From: Ignatzschineria sp. F8392 | GTDB taxonomy: Bacteria; Pseudomonadota; Gammaproteobacteria; Cardiobacteriales; Wohlfahrtiimonadaceae | Length of the DNA: 64,000 nucleotides | Assembly (NCBI RefSeq): GCF_002252045.1 | Contig: NZ_NEFF01000001.1 | Span: 868,001-932,000, forward strand | Direction of reading: 5' to 3' | Part shown: piece after piece, positions 36,872 through 46,315 of the stretch | How positions within the stretch are numbered: position 1 is the stretch's first letter | How the letters are laid out: each line of letters starts with the position of its first letter | Notes under the pieces: model-generated | What the model was told of the DNA's origin: nothing | Seen by the model: the letters and a program-made list of their open reading frames with translations, nothing else | Database searches by the model: none | Program-made: the position numbers and the translations under genes

Positions 36872-37339
36872 ATGAAAGGAAATAGCGACGTTATCGATTA
36901 CCTAAATGTTCTACTTGCCGGTGAATTAGCAGCAAGAGATCAATATTTCATCCATGCAACTATGTATAACGAATGGGGATATCAGAAGTTATTTGAGCGT
37001 ATCTTCCATGAGATGGATGATGAAACTGAGCACGCGAAGAAGATCATTGAGCGTATCTTGATGTTAGAAGGTACTCCTAAAATGGTGCCGGACGTGATCC
37101 ATATCGGCTCGACAGTTGAAGAGATGCTTCAGAGCGATCTCAACCTTGAACTGTCAGTGCGTGAAGCATTGAAGAAAGGTATTGCGCTCTGTGAAGAGAA
37201 GCAAGATTATGTTACACGTGAGATGTTAGTTGAGCAGTTGAAAGATACAGAAGAGGATCATGCTCACTGGTTAGAGAAACAACTTCGTCTTATTAAGACT
37301 ATTGGTCTACCACTCTATCTTCAAAATGAGATCGCTTAA
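36872..37339 (+). CDS. bfr: bacterioferritin, ferroxidase-type subunit without heme Met
   Basis: 155 residues, four-helix iron storage protein. The dinuclear ferroxidase ligands are present: Glu18 ([11 protein letters not shown]), Glu51 and His54 (DDETEHAKK), Glu93, Glu127 and His130 (EEDHAHW). The residue equivalent to E. coli heme ligand Met52 is Thr52, so this subunit should oxidise iron but not form the usual Met-Met heme site. It is followed 139 bases later by a second bfr gene with the opposite set of residues. The pair probably forms mixed 24-mers, as reported for Neisseria and some pseudomonads. bfd is nearby. Confidence 0.94.
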   Translation: MKGNSDVIDYLNVLLAGELAARDQYFIHATMYNEWGYQKLFERIFHEMDDETEHAKKIIERILMLEGTPKMVPDVIHIGSTVEEMLQSDLNLELSVREALKKGIALCEEKQDYVTREMLVEQLKDTEEDHAHWLEKQLRLIKTIGLPLYLQNEIA

Positions 37340-37478
37340 GATCGCTTAAGACCGATTTTAAGGTGATAGCGATCTATTAGGATCTTTTAAGATTGAATCT
37401 TAGGGAATTGATTTAACAAACCTAGAGAATCAATCTTTAAAAGATCAATATCTATTTTTAGAAATTGGGGTAAATCAT

Positions 37479-37952
37479 ATGAAAGTTGAACGTTCTGTCT
37501 TGTTGCAACTCAATAAGGTCTTAGGGCAATACTTAATCTCTATTAACCAATATTTTTTGCATGCACGCATCTTAAAAAATTGGGGCTTTGAAGGATTGGG
37601 TCATCCGGTCTATAAGAAATCGATTCAAGATATGAAAGAATCAGATGATCTTATTGAGCGTATTCTTCTGCTTGAAGGGTTACCTAATTTACAAGAGTTA
37701 GGAAAATTACTAATCGGAGAGGATGTTCCTGAGATCTTAAAATGTGATCTCGATCGTGAATATCAGAAGCGAGCGGTTTTAGTTGAGGCGATTGCCCACT
37801 TAGAAGAGGTGCAAGATTATGTCTCGCGTGAGCTTTTAGAGGGACTTCTCGATGAGAGTGAAGAGTATATCGATTGGCTTGAGACTGAGAGAGAGAATAT
37901 CGAGGTATTAGGCTTAGAGATCTATCTTCAGCAGTTAATTGAGAAGAAGTAG
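37479..37952 (+). CDS. bfr: bacterioferritin, heme-type subunit with degenerate ferroxidase site
   Basis: 157 residues. Heme ligand Met52 is kept (SIQDMKESDD), but ferroxidase ligands are replaced: position 18 is Tyr (GQYLIS), 51 is Asp, 54 is Glu, and the E-x-x-H pair near 127-130 reads as Ser and Tyr (DESEEYIDW). It should bind heme and mediate electron entry from Bfd but not oxidise iron itself. It is complementary to the subunit encoded upstream. ATG at 37479 with GGGGT upstream, probably co-transcribed. Confidence 0.94.
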   Translation: MKVERSVLLQLNKVLGQYLISINQYFLHARILKNWGFEGLGHPVYKKSIQDMKESDDLIERILLLEGLPNLQELGKLLIGEDVPEILKCDLDREYQKRAVLVEAIAHLEEVQDYVSRELLEGLLDESEEYIDWLETERENIEVLGLEIYLQQLIEKK

Positions 37953-38264
37953 CGCTCAATTTTATGCACTAGATTTGATGAGATCATTGATAGACGGCTA
38001 ATCTCATCATCTCATGGCCTTGATCCCTCATTATTATCGATGACTCAATGAGGGATTGAGTTTGGCATCATATGTGACATAAGTTGAGCGGTAATCGATA
38101 ATTTAATCGTTGACAGAGTTAATCGTTGGTAGAGATCCTCTATTTAGTCTCCATTTCTCCATTCAATAAATAGAAGAGCCTATCAACGATCTAAAATGAA
38201 AATATCTAAATAAAGATGGTTTCAAAAATGGTTAAAATGGTTAAGATTATCGCTCAGTTATAAT

Positions 38265-38400
38265 TTATCAATACTCTATCTGCAACGCTCAATTATTATT
38301 GATAGTAATGATTGATAGTTGTTATTGAGAGTAGTGATGAGTTTGAGAGTCATAATTAAAAATCTCAGAGGATTTAATCAATTCTCTGAGATTTTTTTTT
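38265..38400 (+). ncRNA. candidate small RNA or long 3' UTR ending in strong terminator
   Basis: A TATAAT at 38259-38264 is followed about 135 bases later by a strong terminator: AATCTCAGAG (38361-38370) with CTCTGAGATT (38384-38393) and nine or more T. No ORF of note lies between. It could be an independent sRNA near the iron genes, or simply the distant end of the bfr transcript. The rest of 37953-38264 holds nothing recognised. Confidence 0.3.
38361..38400 (+). terminator. strong terminator in the bfr-bfd convergent gap
   Basis: Perfect 10-bp stem (AATCTCAGAG/CTCTGAGATT) with a long T run, on the plus strand. It closes whatever transcript enters from the bfr side. Confidence 0.9.
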
Positions 38401-38477
38401 GTAATTTTTGAAACGCTCTTTTGTAAGTTCTGATAGAGCGAGATGTTTGTTGATTGTATCGACAAATTTCGTGATAA

Positions 38478-38690
38478 CTATCGTAACTCATAAGCCTGGG
38501 GGATGGGGTTATGGGTCGATTGAGGAGATGCTTCTCCCGGCAATAGACTTCTAGCAATATCGGCACATGAACCACACCCTGTTGCAACACCTAGCTGCGC
38601 TTGGAGTGCTTCAAACGTTGTTACGCCATTTTCGACAGCTTCAACAATTGCTTTATCAGTAATCCCATTGCAAAGACAAATATACATCAT
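38478..38690 (-). CDS. bfd: bacterioferritin-associated ferredoxin Bfd
   Basis: 70 residues. The [2Fe-2S] ligands are arranged as CLCNGIT near the start and GCGSC later (Cys-x-Cys ... Cys-x-x-Cys), the BFD pattern. Bfd docks on bacterioferritin and supplies electrons to release stored iron. Its position beside the two bfr genes fits, although it is transcribed convergently. A Fur-like box lies upstream. Starts at the first of two adjacent ATGs, after AAGAGGA. The last 20 residues are a polar tail not typical of short Bfd. Confidence 0.92.
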   Translation of the reverse strand: MMYICLCNGITDKAIVEAVENGVTTFEALQAQLGVATGCGSCADIARSLLPGEASPQSTHNPIPQAYELR

Positions 38691-38722
38691 TAATTCCTCT
38701 TATCGATGATCGCTTTCTACAT

Positions 38723-38741
38723 ACTAATAATAATTATTCTT
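38723..38741 (-). promoter_or_regulatory. Fur-box-like site upstream of bfd
   Basis: The sequence ACTAATAATAATTATTCTT matches 13 of 19 positions of GATAATGATAATCATTATC and sits about 35-50 bases before the bfd ATG. This suggests induction of Bfd under iron starvation, as in other gammaproteobacteria. From 38742 to 39175 I see no gene. Confidence 0.5.
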
Positions 38742-39175
38742 ATTTGCAAGTAGTAAATAGTGCGATTTGAGAATAAAATTATTCGAAGAGGGAGCAGTGA
38801 TGAGTGCAAGGCAGTAAGTGAGGTAGGAGAGTCGTTAAATCACGATAGTTGCAGGAGGTAGTGAGATCGAAATCGTTAAACTAATGTTGGGGCTTTCTTT
38901 TGTTATCGATTCTTTTCGAAAGAAAAATGAATAAAATGAGTGAAAAGATCAAAGTTAGAAAAAATATGCACTATATTATGAGGGAAGGTTTTAATGAGAT
39001 CGTGATAATCGGCATTTTATCGAGGTTTTAATCGGCTATTGTCGACAAAGTGTAATATTGTTAATGTCATATTTATTAATGCAATATTATTAACTTGAAG
39101 AGTGCAAGCGTCGATAAAGCTGATAAAGATCTCAATAAGTTAAAGTAGATTTTATGCTAGAAAGGGAGCTAAACA

Positions 39176-40144
39176 TTGAGTAGAGAGATTAAGAGTTTAC
39201 GAGATAAATTGTGGCAACGGGGTGAGCTGTTTCGTACCATTCGCGATTACTTCTTCTTAGAGGAGGTGGTTGAGGTTGATACCCCGATTATGAGTCAATT
39301 TGGCAATCCTGATCCTGCGCTACTTAACTTTAAGTCTTGTTATACCGGGCCTGGAAAGCTTCATCATTGCGAAACTTATCTAATCACTTCTCCTGAATAT
39401 CATATGAAGCGCCTTTTAGCGGCAGGTTCTGGATCTTGTTACTATTTAGGTAAGGTTTTTCGAGATGGGGAGTTGAGTCATCGCCATAATCCAGAATTTA
39501 CGATGCTAGAGTGGTATCGAGAAGGATTTGATCTAGAGATCCTCATGGAGGAGGTTTATCGCCTTATTCGTATTTTAAGTGGGAAGGATCTTGAGCGAGA
39601 ATCTTATAGTTATCAAGCGGCTTTTCAGAAATTTTTAGGGATCGATCCCTTCTCAATGACACTTGAAGCATTAATAGAATTTATTGAATCTAAAGATCTC
39701 TCTTTGACTTTTACGCCAAGAGATCGGGATGAAGCGCTTGATCTTATTGTCTCTCATCTCTTAGAGCCACAATTTGATCGAAATAGTGTCACTTTTCTCT
39801 ATCATTATCCGGCAACTCAAGCTTCACTAGCGAAGATTGTTACAGATGATGATGGAAATCTCGTTGGAAAACGATTTGAAACTTACTGGCAGGGATTAGA
39901 ACTGGCAAATGGTTATGAGGAATTAACAGAGAGTCAGGAGCAGAGAGCTCGCTTTGAGGCAGAAAATAGTCTGCGCCAACAGATTGGATACGATACTGTT
40001 CCGATCGATCAGCTTCTTTTGGAGAGTTTAGATCAGCTACCATTCTGTAGTGGTGTTGCTTTAGGGGTTGATCGTCTACTGATGGCGATCTGGGGCAAGG
40101 AAGATATTGCCGATGTGCAAGCCTTCGGTTTTGAGCAATCATAA
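39176..40144 (+). CDS. epmA: EF-P beta-lysine ligase EpmA (GenX/PoxA)
   Basis: 322 residues, a class II lysyl-tRNA synthetase catalytic core without the anticodon-binding domain. Motif 2 is KVFRDGELSHRHNPEFTMLEWY, motif 3 is GVALGVDRLLMAIWG, and YLITSPEYHMKRLLAAG precedes motif 2. EpmA attaches (R)-beta-lysine to elongation factor P, helping ribosomes through polyproline. The start is TTG at 39176 because GGGAG at 39164-39168 is well placed and the protein then begins as in E. coli. Monocistronic; epmB and efp are not in view. Confidence 0.94.
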   Translation: MSREIKSLRDKLWQRGELFRTIRDYFFLEEVVEVDTPIMSQFGNPDPALLNFKSCYTGPGKLHHCETYLITSPEYHMKRLLAAGSGSCYYLGKVFRDGELSHRHNPEFTMLEWYREGFDLEILMEEVYRLIRILSGKDLERESYSYQAAFQKFLGIDPFSMTLEALIEFIESKDLSLTFTPRDRDEALDLIVSHLLEPQFDRNSVTFLYHYPATQASLAKIVTDDDGNLVGKRFETYWQGLELANGYEELTESQEQRARFEAENSLRQQIGYDTVPIDQLLLESLDQLPFCSGVALGVDRLLMAIWGKEDIADVQAFGFEQS

Positions 40145-40164
40145 GGTTATTTGGGTAATTATCT

Positions 40165-40365
40165 ATTGAAATAAATAGGCTGAACGCTGCCGGATCTCAC
40201 TATCGCGTTTTTCCAGAAATTACGTGCCGGCAGTTGGCAATGACTCGATTACCAGAAATTTTCCCGGCATGGGCGTCATCGATGCTGACCTGCGGGCATG
40301 CAGTGGTGAAAAGAGCAAGATAGTTGGCTCCCGCCTTTCAACGAATCCTCTTAAGAATTAATGAT
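40165..40365 (-). repeat. dispersed hairpin repeat, cluster 3 (single inverted copy)
   Basis: The reverse complement of the cluster 1 unit, with CTTAAGA, GCGGGAGCC, GCATGCCCGC, a GCCGGC arm, the TTTCTGG core and ATCCGGC all recognisable. It lies directly after epmA. The rest of 40366-40530 holds nothing clear. Confidence 0.85.
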
Positions 40366-40530
40366 TGAAAGTTAATGATCATCAATAGTTATCATGATCA
40401 GATATTCTTAATCATAATTGGGTATAATCTTGAGAGGTTATTTTAAAGAGAGGTTGCCGGTTGGAAGATCGAAAACCACTTAAATAGTTGTAGATCTAAA
40501 ACTTGGGAAACTGAGAGACGAGGTGAGAGG

Positions 40531-41502
40531 ATGGTGGATGCGCCGAAGCCCTTTTGGCAAACATTGCGCTTTATATTGAGTAATCTTATTGTGTTGAGCT
40601 ACTTTTTAGTGCGCGTCACACCGGAGAGTAGGGTTCTTGATGGGATTGTCTTTACACTCGATACATTTTTAATCCCAATGTTTGTCTTTATTGCTGCCTA
40701 TTTGACGCAAGATATCTCATTGAAAGAGATTAAAAAGGCGATGATTCCCGCTATTATCACCTGCAGTGGTTTTCAATTGATTAATACGATCCCGGCAATA
40801 ATTGCTGGGGAGTTTTCGCTTTTGAAGTTTTTTATCGAGCCGCTCGATGGCGTCTGGTTTATTATTGCCGTTCCGCTCTGGCAGGGTTTTAGTAAGATGC
40901 ATGCAGAATTACGCCATCATCCTGTCATAACGATGATTATCTTCTCCATCATCGGATTTACTGCCTTCTTCTATGGACTACCTTATTCAGGGCTCTTCTC
41001 TATTGTTGCTTATTTTCCCATCTTCTTTCTAGGTCGCCGCATCACTCATGAAGCGATTCATCGCTGGCGCTCTGCACCTATCTATTTTCCACTCCTTCTA
41101 TTAGCGATTGGTTTAGCTTCCGCCTATTTTGGTTTTATCCACTATCCTCATCCTCTCTCATTTAGAACGCTCTACCATCTTCCTCTACAAGAGGCGATTA
41201 TCTATTATCTACTCTTTATGTCACTTTTAGGCATGTTTGGCATGGTGATTATCTATGGTATCCGTTATCTTGCCTTTTTAGAGAGCGTTGCACCTAAGGC
41301 TTTGGGGGTCTATCTGATCCATCCTATTATCTGTGTGATTGTTTTAACTGCGTTAGCACACTCTCAAATTGCTTTAACATTGCCGGTAGCACTCTTTCTG
41401 ACGCTTGTAACGATAGTTGTTGCAGTCGGTCTTGCCTCGATCTTCCCATTCAATTGGTTATTAGCACCAAAGATTTCTCATGAAGAGTATGAGTCAGCTT
41501 AG
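40531..41502 (+). CDS. polytopic membrane protein, acyltransferase-3-like
   Basis: 323 residues, about ten membrane helices. The layout and phrases such as LDTFLIPMFVFIAAY, DGVWFIIAVPLW and FFLGRRI resemble acyltransferase family 3 / COG3594 (fucose 4-O-acetylase-like) inner-membrane proteins that O-acylate surface glycans. The conserved catalytic His near the N-terminus of that family is not evident, so the enzymatic role is uncertain. GAGGTGAGAGG precedes the ATG. Stand-alone gene between epmA and a convergent thioesterase. Confidence 0.55.
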   Translation: MVDAPKPFWQTLRFILSNLIVLSYFLVRVTPESRVLDGIVFTLDTFLIPMFVFIAAYLTQDISLKEIKKAMIPAIITCSGFQLINTIPAIIAGEFSLLKFFIEPLDGVWFIIAVPLWQGFSKMHAELRHHPVITMIIFSIIGFTAFFYGLPYSGLFSIVAYFPIFFLGRRITHEAIHRWRSAPIYFPLLLLAIGLASAYFGFIHYPHPLSFRTLYHLPLQEAIIYYLLFMSLLGMFGMVIIYGIRYLAFLESVAPKALGVYLIHPIICVIVLTALAHSQIALTLPVALFLTLVTIVVAVGLASIFPFNWLLAPKISHEEYESA

Positions 41503-41556
41503 TAATAGAACATCAATAATAAAATCAATAAGAAAGTCAATCAGAGGCTTAATAAA

Positions 41557-41592
41557 ATAAAACCTAAACAGATCTCTCTGTCTAGGTTTTCA
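41557..41592. terminator. bidirectional terminator
   Basis: AAACCTAAACAGA pairs with TCTGTCTAGGTTT with one wobble, with A's before and T's after. It serves the convergent genes on both sides. Confidence 0.75.
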
Positions 41593-41659
41593 AAAGCATT
41601 GCAATAGTGCTAGCTGAGATAATCGATAAGATTGATGAATCTAAGACTCAGTCTAGAAG

Positions 41660-42151
41660 TTACTCTTCATCTTCCTCTTTGATCTGCGCTTTATCAAATG
41701 CTAAGCGAGAGTTGAGGCGAAGCACCGCATTATCAAAACGGCGTTGATCGGTGCGATTACGAATCTCTAATTTTGGTACGGGGGTCGGTGTGCCATTATC
41801 ATTGATCGCAACCATAGTGAAATAGCAGCTATTTGTGTGGCGTACTTCACGAGTCTTAATGTTTTTGGCTTCAACACGGATACCGATCTCCATAGAAGTG
41901 CGCCCAACATAGTTGACGTTTGCATGAAATGTAACAAGCTCTTGAACATAGATGGGTTGTTTAAAGACCACTTTATCGACCGAAAGGGTAACAACATAGG
42001 ATCCCGCATATTGGCTCGCGCAAGCATAGGCGACTTGGTCGAGGAGCTTAAGAATATTGCCCCCATGAATATTTCCTGAAAAGTTAACCATATCCGGTGT
42101 CATTAAGACAGTCATACTGAGTTCACGTGTGGGTGTTTTTGTATCAATCAT
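41660..42151 (-). CDS. YciA-type acyl-CoA thioesterase (hot-dog fold)
   Basis: 163 residues from the ATG at 42151; a TTG at 42175 is in frame but lacks an RBS. The hot-dog thioesterase core shows MVNFSGNIHGGNILKLLDQVAY with catalytic Asp, then VVTLSVDKVVFKQPI and YVGRTSMEIGIRV. This is the acyl-CoA thioesterase type that hydrolyses CoA esters in the cytoplasm. The C-terminal tail is acidic (IKEEDEE). Substrate range is unknown. The gap upstream to uvrD (42176-42540) shows AT-rich DNA with no recognised feature. Confidence 0.88.
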   Translation of the reverse strand: MIDTKTPTRELSMTVLMTPDMVNFSGNIHGGNILKLLDQVAYACASQYAGSYVVTLSVDKVVFKQPIYVQELVTFHANVNYVGRTSMEIGIRVEAKNIKTREVRHTNSCYFTMVAINDNGTPTPVPKLEIRNRTDQRRFDNAVLRLNSRLAFDKAQIKEEDEE

Positions 42152-42540
42152 TTTTCCTATCTCATTTGAAATCAATAAAAGGTATAATTGCTCTCTATTA
42201 TAGTGGGTCAGCTGAAATCATACAGTATCAATTAGTATCAAACCCACTTATTCTTTTTATAAGAGTGATTACAGAAGTTAATGAGTGTTAGCGAGAATAT
42301 TGCTAATAAAATTGTTTGAGTCCCTTTGTTATTCTATAAGCAGACTTGTAGCTTTTATTAATAATTTTATTGAAAACCTATCATTAAGGGATCATTAGAC
42401 TTATCAATATAGTCAGCTTAGTCAGCTAAATCGGCTGAATTAGCTCGATCGGTTTTGATCAGACCCAATCAATTGATATCAACTAACTTTAATCAACTCT
42501 ACCTTTATTTATATCACGATAAATTATTCCGGCAAGATAA

Positions 42541-44742
42541 ATGAGTTATTTAGAACAATTAAATGAGAGTCAATATGAAGCAGTGACTGCACCGCTTGGG
42601 CCTGTTCGCGTATTGGCAGGTGCAGGTTCGGGTAAGACGCGTGTTTTAATCTCTAGAATCGCTTGGCTATTAGAGACTGAGCAGGCAGAACCCTTTGGCA
42701 TTTTAGCTGTTACCTTTACCAATAAGGCAGCATTTGAGATGCGTACGCGATTAGAGGATACGCTAAAGTTTTCATTAAGGGGGATGTGGATAGGGACCTT
42801 TCACTCTCTCTGTCATCGTATTTTACGGCTCCATCATCGCGATGCAGGGCTGATTGAAAACTTTCAAATTCTCGATAGTGATGACCAGGTGCGTCTCTGT
42901 CGTCGCGTTATTCGGGCAAGGGGCTTAGATGAGAAGCTCTATCAGCCACGCGTGCTAGCCAATTTTATTAATGGGCATAAAGAGGAGGGGCGTCGAGCGC
43001 AACATATCGAGGTCTATAATGATGCTTTTACAAAAAATCTTGTTCAGCTCTATCACGATTACCAGACACTGTGTGAACAGTCGGGGCTCGTTGATTTTTC
43101 AGAGATACTTTTAAGAACAGTAGAGCTCCTTCGAACTCATCAAGCAATCTTAAACCACTATCAAGAGCGCTTTAAGTTTGTCTTAGTCGATGAGTTTCAA
43201 GATACCAATAGTGTGCAATATGCTTGGTTACAGCTACTCTCCGGCAAGCATCATAATCTCTTTGTTGTAGGGGATGATGATCAGTCAATTTATGGCTGGC
43301 GAGGCGCAAAAGTGGAGAATATTCTCCATTTCGATACGCATTTTGAGGGGGTAACAACTGTTCGATTAGAACAGAATTACCGCTCTACTAAGGCGATCTT
43401 AGAGGCGGCAAACCATGTTATTGAGAAGAATGATACCCGCTTAGAGAAGCGTCTCTGGACCGATAATGAATCGACACAACCGATCATTCTCTATCGCGGA
43501 ACCGATGGTTATGATGAGGCGCGCTTTGTTGTAGAGACGATTAAAGAGCGGTTAAAAGAGGGATATCAGAAATCGGATATTGCAATTCTATACCGCTCAA
43601 ATGCGCAATCTCGACTCTTTGAGGAGCTTTTACTACGTGGACAGATCCCTTATCGAGTCTATGGTGGTCTACGCTTCTTCGATCGTGCGGAGATCAAAGA
43701 TATTATGGCTTATCTGCGCATGGTGGTAAATCCCAACGATGATGTCTCGCTTGAACGCAGTATGACTACACCGCCAAAAGGAATTGGGCAAGCGACGATT
43801 GAGATGATTCGAGAATATGCCGCACAGCAGAGAATCTCTCTTTGGGAGTCGATGCAGCATCTTCTTGAGGGGCAGCAACTGACCACTAGAGCGCATAACG
43901 TTCTTCTCGCTTATAGTGAGCAGATTCATGATCTTATGCTAAAAGTAGATGAGATGAAGCTCGATCAATTCTTTGCTTACGCCATTGAGCAGAGTGGATT
44001 AAAAGCACAATATAAGAAGGAGCCACTCAATCGAGGAGAAGATCGGATCGATAACCTCAATGAGCTCATTACAGCAGCAGAGTACTTTATGATGAGTGAC
44101 CAGGTGGAGTTAGCTTTTAGTGATGATCCTGTGGATATTCAATCTTTAACAACAAGAGAGCAACTCGATGCCTTTATGGGGCAGACATCACTCGATTCTA
44201 GTGATGCGCAGGCGGAAGAGGGGGAGGATTCGATTCAATTGATGACGCTTCATGCCTCAAAAGGCTTGGAGTTTCCCATCGTCTTTTTAGTGGGGATGGA
44301 AGATGGCATGTTCCCCAGTGATGCTTCAATTCAAGAGGCTGATCGTTTAGAAGAGGAGCGCCGATTGGCATATGTTGGCATTACTCGGGCAGAAAAGGTT
44401 CTCTACCTTTTAGGAGCAGAGCAGCGGATGATCTATGGTAAGACGCTCCGGATGCCACCTTCCCGTTTTATCCGAGATATCCCCTCTCATCTTGTTGAGA
44501 TGATCGGTCCAGCGATTGCGATTCGACAAGCATTACCTAGTAGTAAGGCTGGGAAGCGAGAGCAGTTTGAAGATAATATTGATGGATATAAGATTGGTCA
44601 ATTTGTCTCTCACCCCAAATTTGGTGATGGTGTGATTCAAGGGTTTGAGGGCGTTGGCGCAAGCACCCGAGTGATCGTAGAATTTTCCGAATCAGGGCGT
44701 AAGGTTTTAGTTTTAAGCTTTGCTAATTTAAAGATTTTATAA
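42541..44742 (+). CDS. uvrD: DNA helicase II UvrD
   Basis: 733 residues, SF1A 3'-5' helicase acting in nucleotide excision and mismatch repair. Motif I is VRVLAGAGSGKTRVL, Ia VTFTNKAA, II LVDEFQDTN, III GDDDQSIYGWRGA, IV LEQNYRS, V LMTLHASKGLEFP and VI EERRLAYVGITRAEKVLYL. A C-terminal Tudor-like domain (GQFVSHPKFGDGVIQGFEGVG) distinguishes UvrD from Rep. Full length and intact. Monocistronic with a weak RBS (CCGGCAAGATAA). Confidence 0.96.
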   Translation: MSYLEQLNESQYEAVTAPLGPVRVLAGAGSGKTRVLISRIAWLLETEQAEPFGILAVTFTNKAAFEMRTRLEDTLKFSLRGMWIGTFHSLCHRILRLHHRDAGLIENFQILDSDDQVRLCRRVIRARGLDEKLYQPRVLANFINGHKEEGRRAQHIEVYNDAFTKNLVQLYHDYQTLCEQSGLVDFSEILLRTVELLRTHQAILNHYQERFKFVLVDEFQDTNSVQYAWLQLLSGKHHNLFVVGDDDQSIYGWRGAKVENILHFDTHFEGVTTVRLEQNYRSTKAILEAANHVIEKNDTRLEKRLWTDNESTQPIILYRGTDGYDEARFVVETIKERLKEGYQKSDIAILYRSNAQSRLFEELLLRGQIPYRVYGGLRFFDRAEIKDIMAYLRMVVNPNDDVSLERSMTTPPKGIGQATIEMIREYAAQQRISLWESMQHLLEGQQLTTRAHNVLLAYSEQIHDLMLKVDEMKLDQFFAYAIEQSGLKAQYKKEPLNRGEDRIDNLNELITAAEYFMMSDQVELAFSDDPVDIQSLTTREQLDAFMGQTSLDSSDAQAEEGEDSIQLMTLHASKGLEFPIVFLVGMEDGMFPSDASIQEADRLEEERRLAYVGITRAEKVLYLLGAEQRMIYGKTLRMPPSRFIRDIPSHLVEMIGPAIAIRQALPSSKAGKREQFEDNIDGYKIGQFVSHPKFGDGVIQGFEGVGASTRVIVEFSESGRKVLVLSFANLKIL

Positions 44743-44847
44743 ATAATTTATAGAGGTTTTGTAAACGCTTTGTAAGCGCTTTGTAAAAGTTTTACAGCTA
44801 TTTATTATGAATTTGTAATATTTATGTAAACTATTTCTATACTTTTA

Positions 44848-45082
44848 TTGTCTATTCTTTTTAGAAGAGAGGGAATATGATATAGATCATGTTACTAGAG
44901 GTGGAAACTTGCTTTATATCAATAGTGTAAAGTGAAAGCTCAGTTAGACTATTACTCATTCCCTAGTAGTAGGCAATAACAAGTTCAAATCATCAATGCA
45001 TTTCGTCTATTAAATGTTTATTTGAATGGATATGCCTAATATTTTACTGGTTTTAACGTTACGTTAGAACCAGTTTTTTTTG
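44848..45082 (+). ncRNA. candidate small RNA downstream of uvrD
   Basis: A -10 TATACT at 44838-44843 with a possible -35 TTGTAA (44813-44818, 19-base spacer) precedes 230 bases with no ORF above 13 codons and ends in a strong terminator. A few GGA-bearing segments are present (AGAGGGAA, AGGTGGAAA). This may be an sRNA, or the leader and terminator of unread DNA. Confidence 0.3.
45044..45082 (+). terminator. strong terminator
   Basis: ACTGGTT (45046-45052) pairs with AACCAGT (45068-45074), enclosing an inner AACGT/ACGTT stem, followed by eight T. Confidence 0.88.
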
Positions 45083-45169
45083 TCTTAAAAGTGATGTTAA
45101 TAGAGCGCATTTTATTTACTTTTGTTAAAGATGGGTCTACCCTAAATCAGAATGATTAAGAAATAAAGT

Positions 45170-45225
45170 ACAAGCCACAAGCCACAAGCCATAAGCTACA
45201 AGCTACAAATTACAAAGTACAAGAC
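45170..45225 (+). repeat. eight-copy degenerate 7-bp tandem repeat
   Basis: Eight units based on ACAAGCC, decaying to ACAAGCT, ACAAATT and ACAAGAC, followed by a palindromic CCTAGTACTAGG (45242-45253). It lies just upstream of acuI. Confidence 0.85.
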
Positions 45226-45287
45226 ACCTAATGCTAGGTCACCTAGTACTAGGTACCAAGTACAAAGAATAAAATAAGGAGTAAAAG

Positions 45288-46268
45288 ATGTTTCAAGCGC
45301 TCTATCTACAAGACACCCCTGACTTTAGTTGTTCTCTCGCATCAATCTCGCTCGATGAGCTCTATCAAGAAGAGGGTGATACCTTAATTGAGGTTGAATA
45401 TTCAACTTTAAATTACAAAGATGCGTTAGCAATCACCCATCAGGGCAAAATTGCTCGTCGTTTCCCAATGATTCCCGGGATTGATCTTGCAGGCCGTGTT
45501 TTAGAGAGCCGGTCAGATGCGGTAAAGGTAGGAGATCAGGTATTTATCAATGGATTAGGTTTAGGTGAGAGTCATTATGGCGGCTTAAGTGAGAGAGCTT
45601 ATCTTAAGGGAGAACAGCTTTTACATCTGCCCGAAAACTATACCTCTTTTGATGTAATGGCATTTGGGACAGCGGGATATACTGCGGCGCTTTCAGCTGC
45701 ACGATTATTAGAGTTAGGTTTAACGCCGGAAGGGGGAGAGATTCTTGTTTCAGGCGCAACAGGCGGTGTCGGCATGGTTGCAATAATGCTTCTCTCTCGC
45801 TTAGGTTTTGAGACGGTAGCGCTCACTTCGAAAATAGATCAACCGGAGTTTTTTACTCAGATTGGGGCTAAACGAGTTGAAGATGCGCGAAGCTATTATG
45901 AGGCAGGGCGCGTACTACAGAAGGGGCAATACCAAGGTGCGATTGATGTTTTAGGCTCGATCCCGCTCGTTAATATCTGTGCGCAGATTCAATATGGTGG
46001 TGTTGTTGCCGCTTGCGGTTTAGCGCGTGGAATGGATCTTCCTGGAAGTGTGGCACCTTTTATTCTGCGTGGTGTCACACTTGCCGGTATTGATAGTGTA
46101 ATGGCACCCCGATCGGCACGACTCAAAGCGTGGAAGCTCTTGAGTGAGAATATTCGTAGCGCAGAGATTCGCTCGCAGGTTGAAGAGATCACTTTGCAAG
46201 AGGCGATACCTACCGCTAAGAAGATGATTGCCGGTCAAATTCGGGGGCGGTATGTTGTTAAAATTTAG
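45288..46268 (+). CDS. acuI: acrylyl-CoA reductase / YhdH-type quinone oxidoreductase
   Basis: 326 residues of the zinc-free medium-chain dehydrogenase family. YSTLNYKDALAITHQGKI, FPMIPGIDLAGRVLES and the NADPH fold VSGATGGVGMVAIMLL identify the AcuI/YhdH subgroup; SVMAPRSARLKAW near the end is typical. AcuI reduces acryloyl-CoA to propionyl-CoA using NADPH, a detoxification step. RBS AAGGAG is strong. Monocistronic. Confidence 0.92.
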   Translation: MFQALYLQDTPDFSCSLASISLDELYQEEGDTLIEVEYSTLNYKDALAITHQGKIARRFPMIPGIDLAGRVLESRSDAVKVGDQVFINGLGLGESHYGGLSERAYLKGEQLLHLPENYTSFDVMAFGTAGYTAALSAARLLELGLTPEGGEILVSGATGGVGMVAIMLLSRLGFETVALTSKIDQPEFFTQIGAKRVEDARSYYEAGRVLQKGQYQGAIDVLGSIPLVNICAQIQYGGVVAACGLARGMDLPGSVAPFILRGVTLAGIDSVMAPRSARLKAWKLLSENIRSAEIRSQVEEITLQEAIPTAKKMIAGQIRGRYVVKI

Positions 46269-46315
46269 CGTAGATTTAGCGTAGTATTGATCTGAAATGA
46301 TAGGTGCAGGATGAG

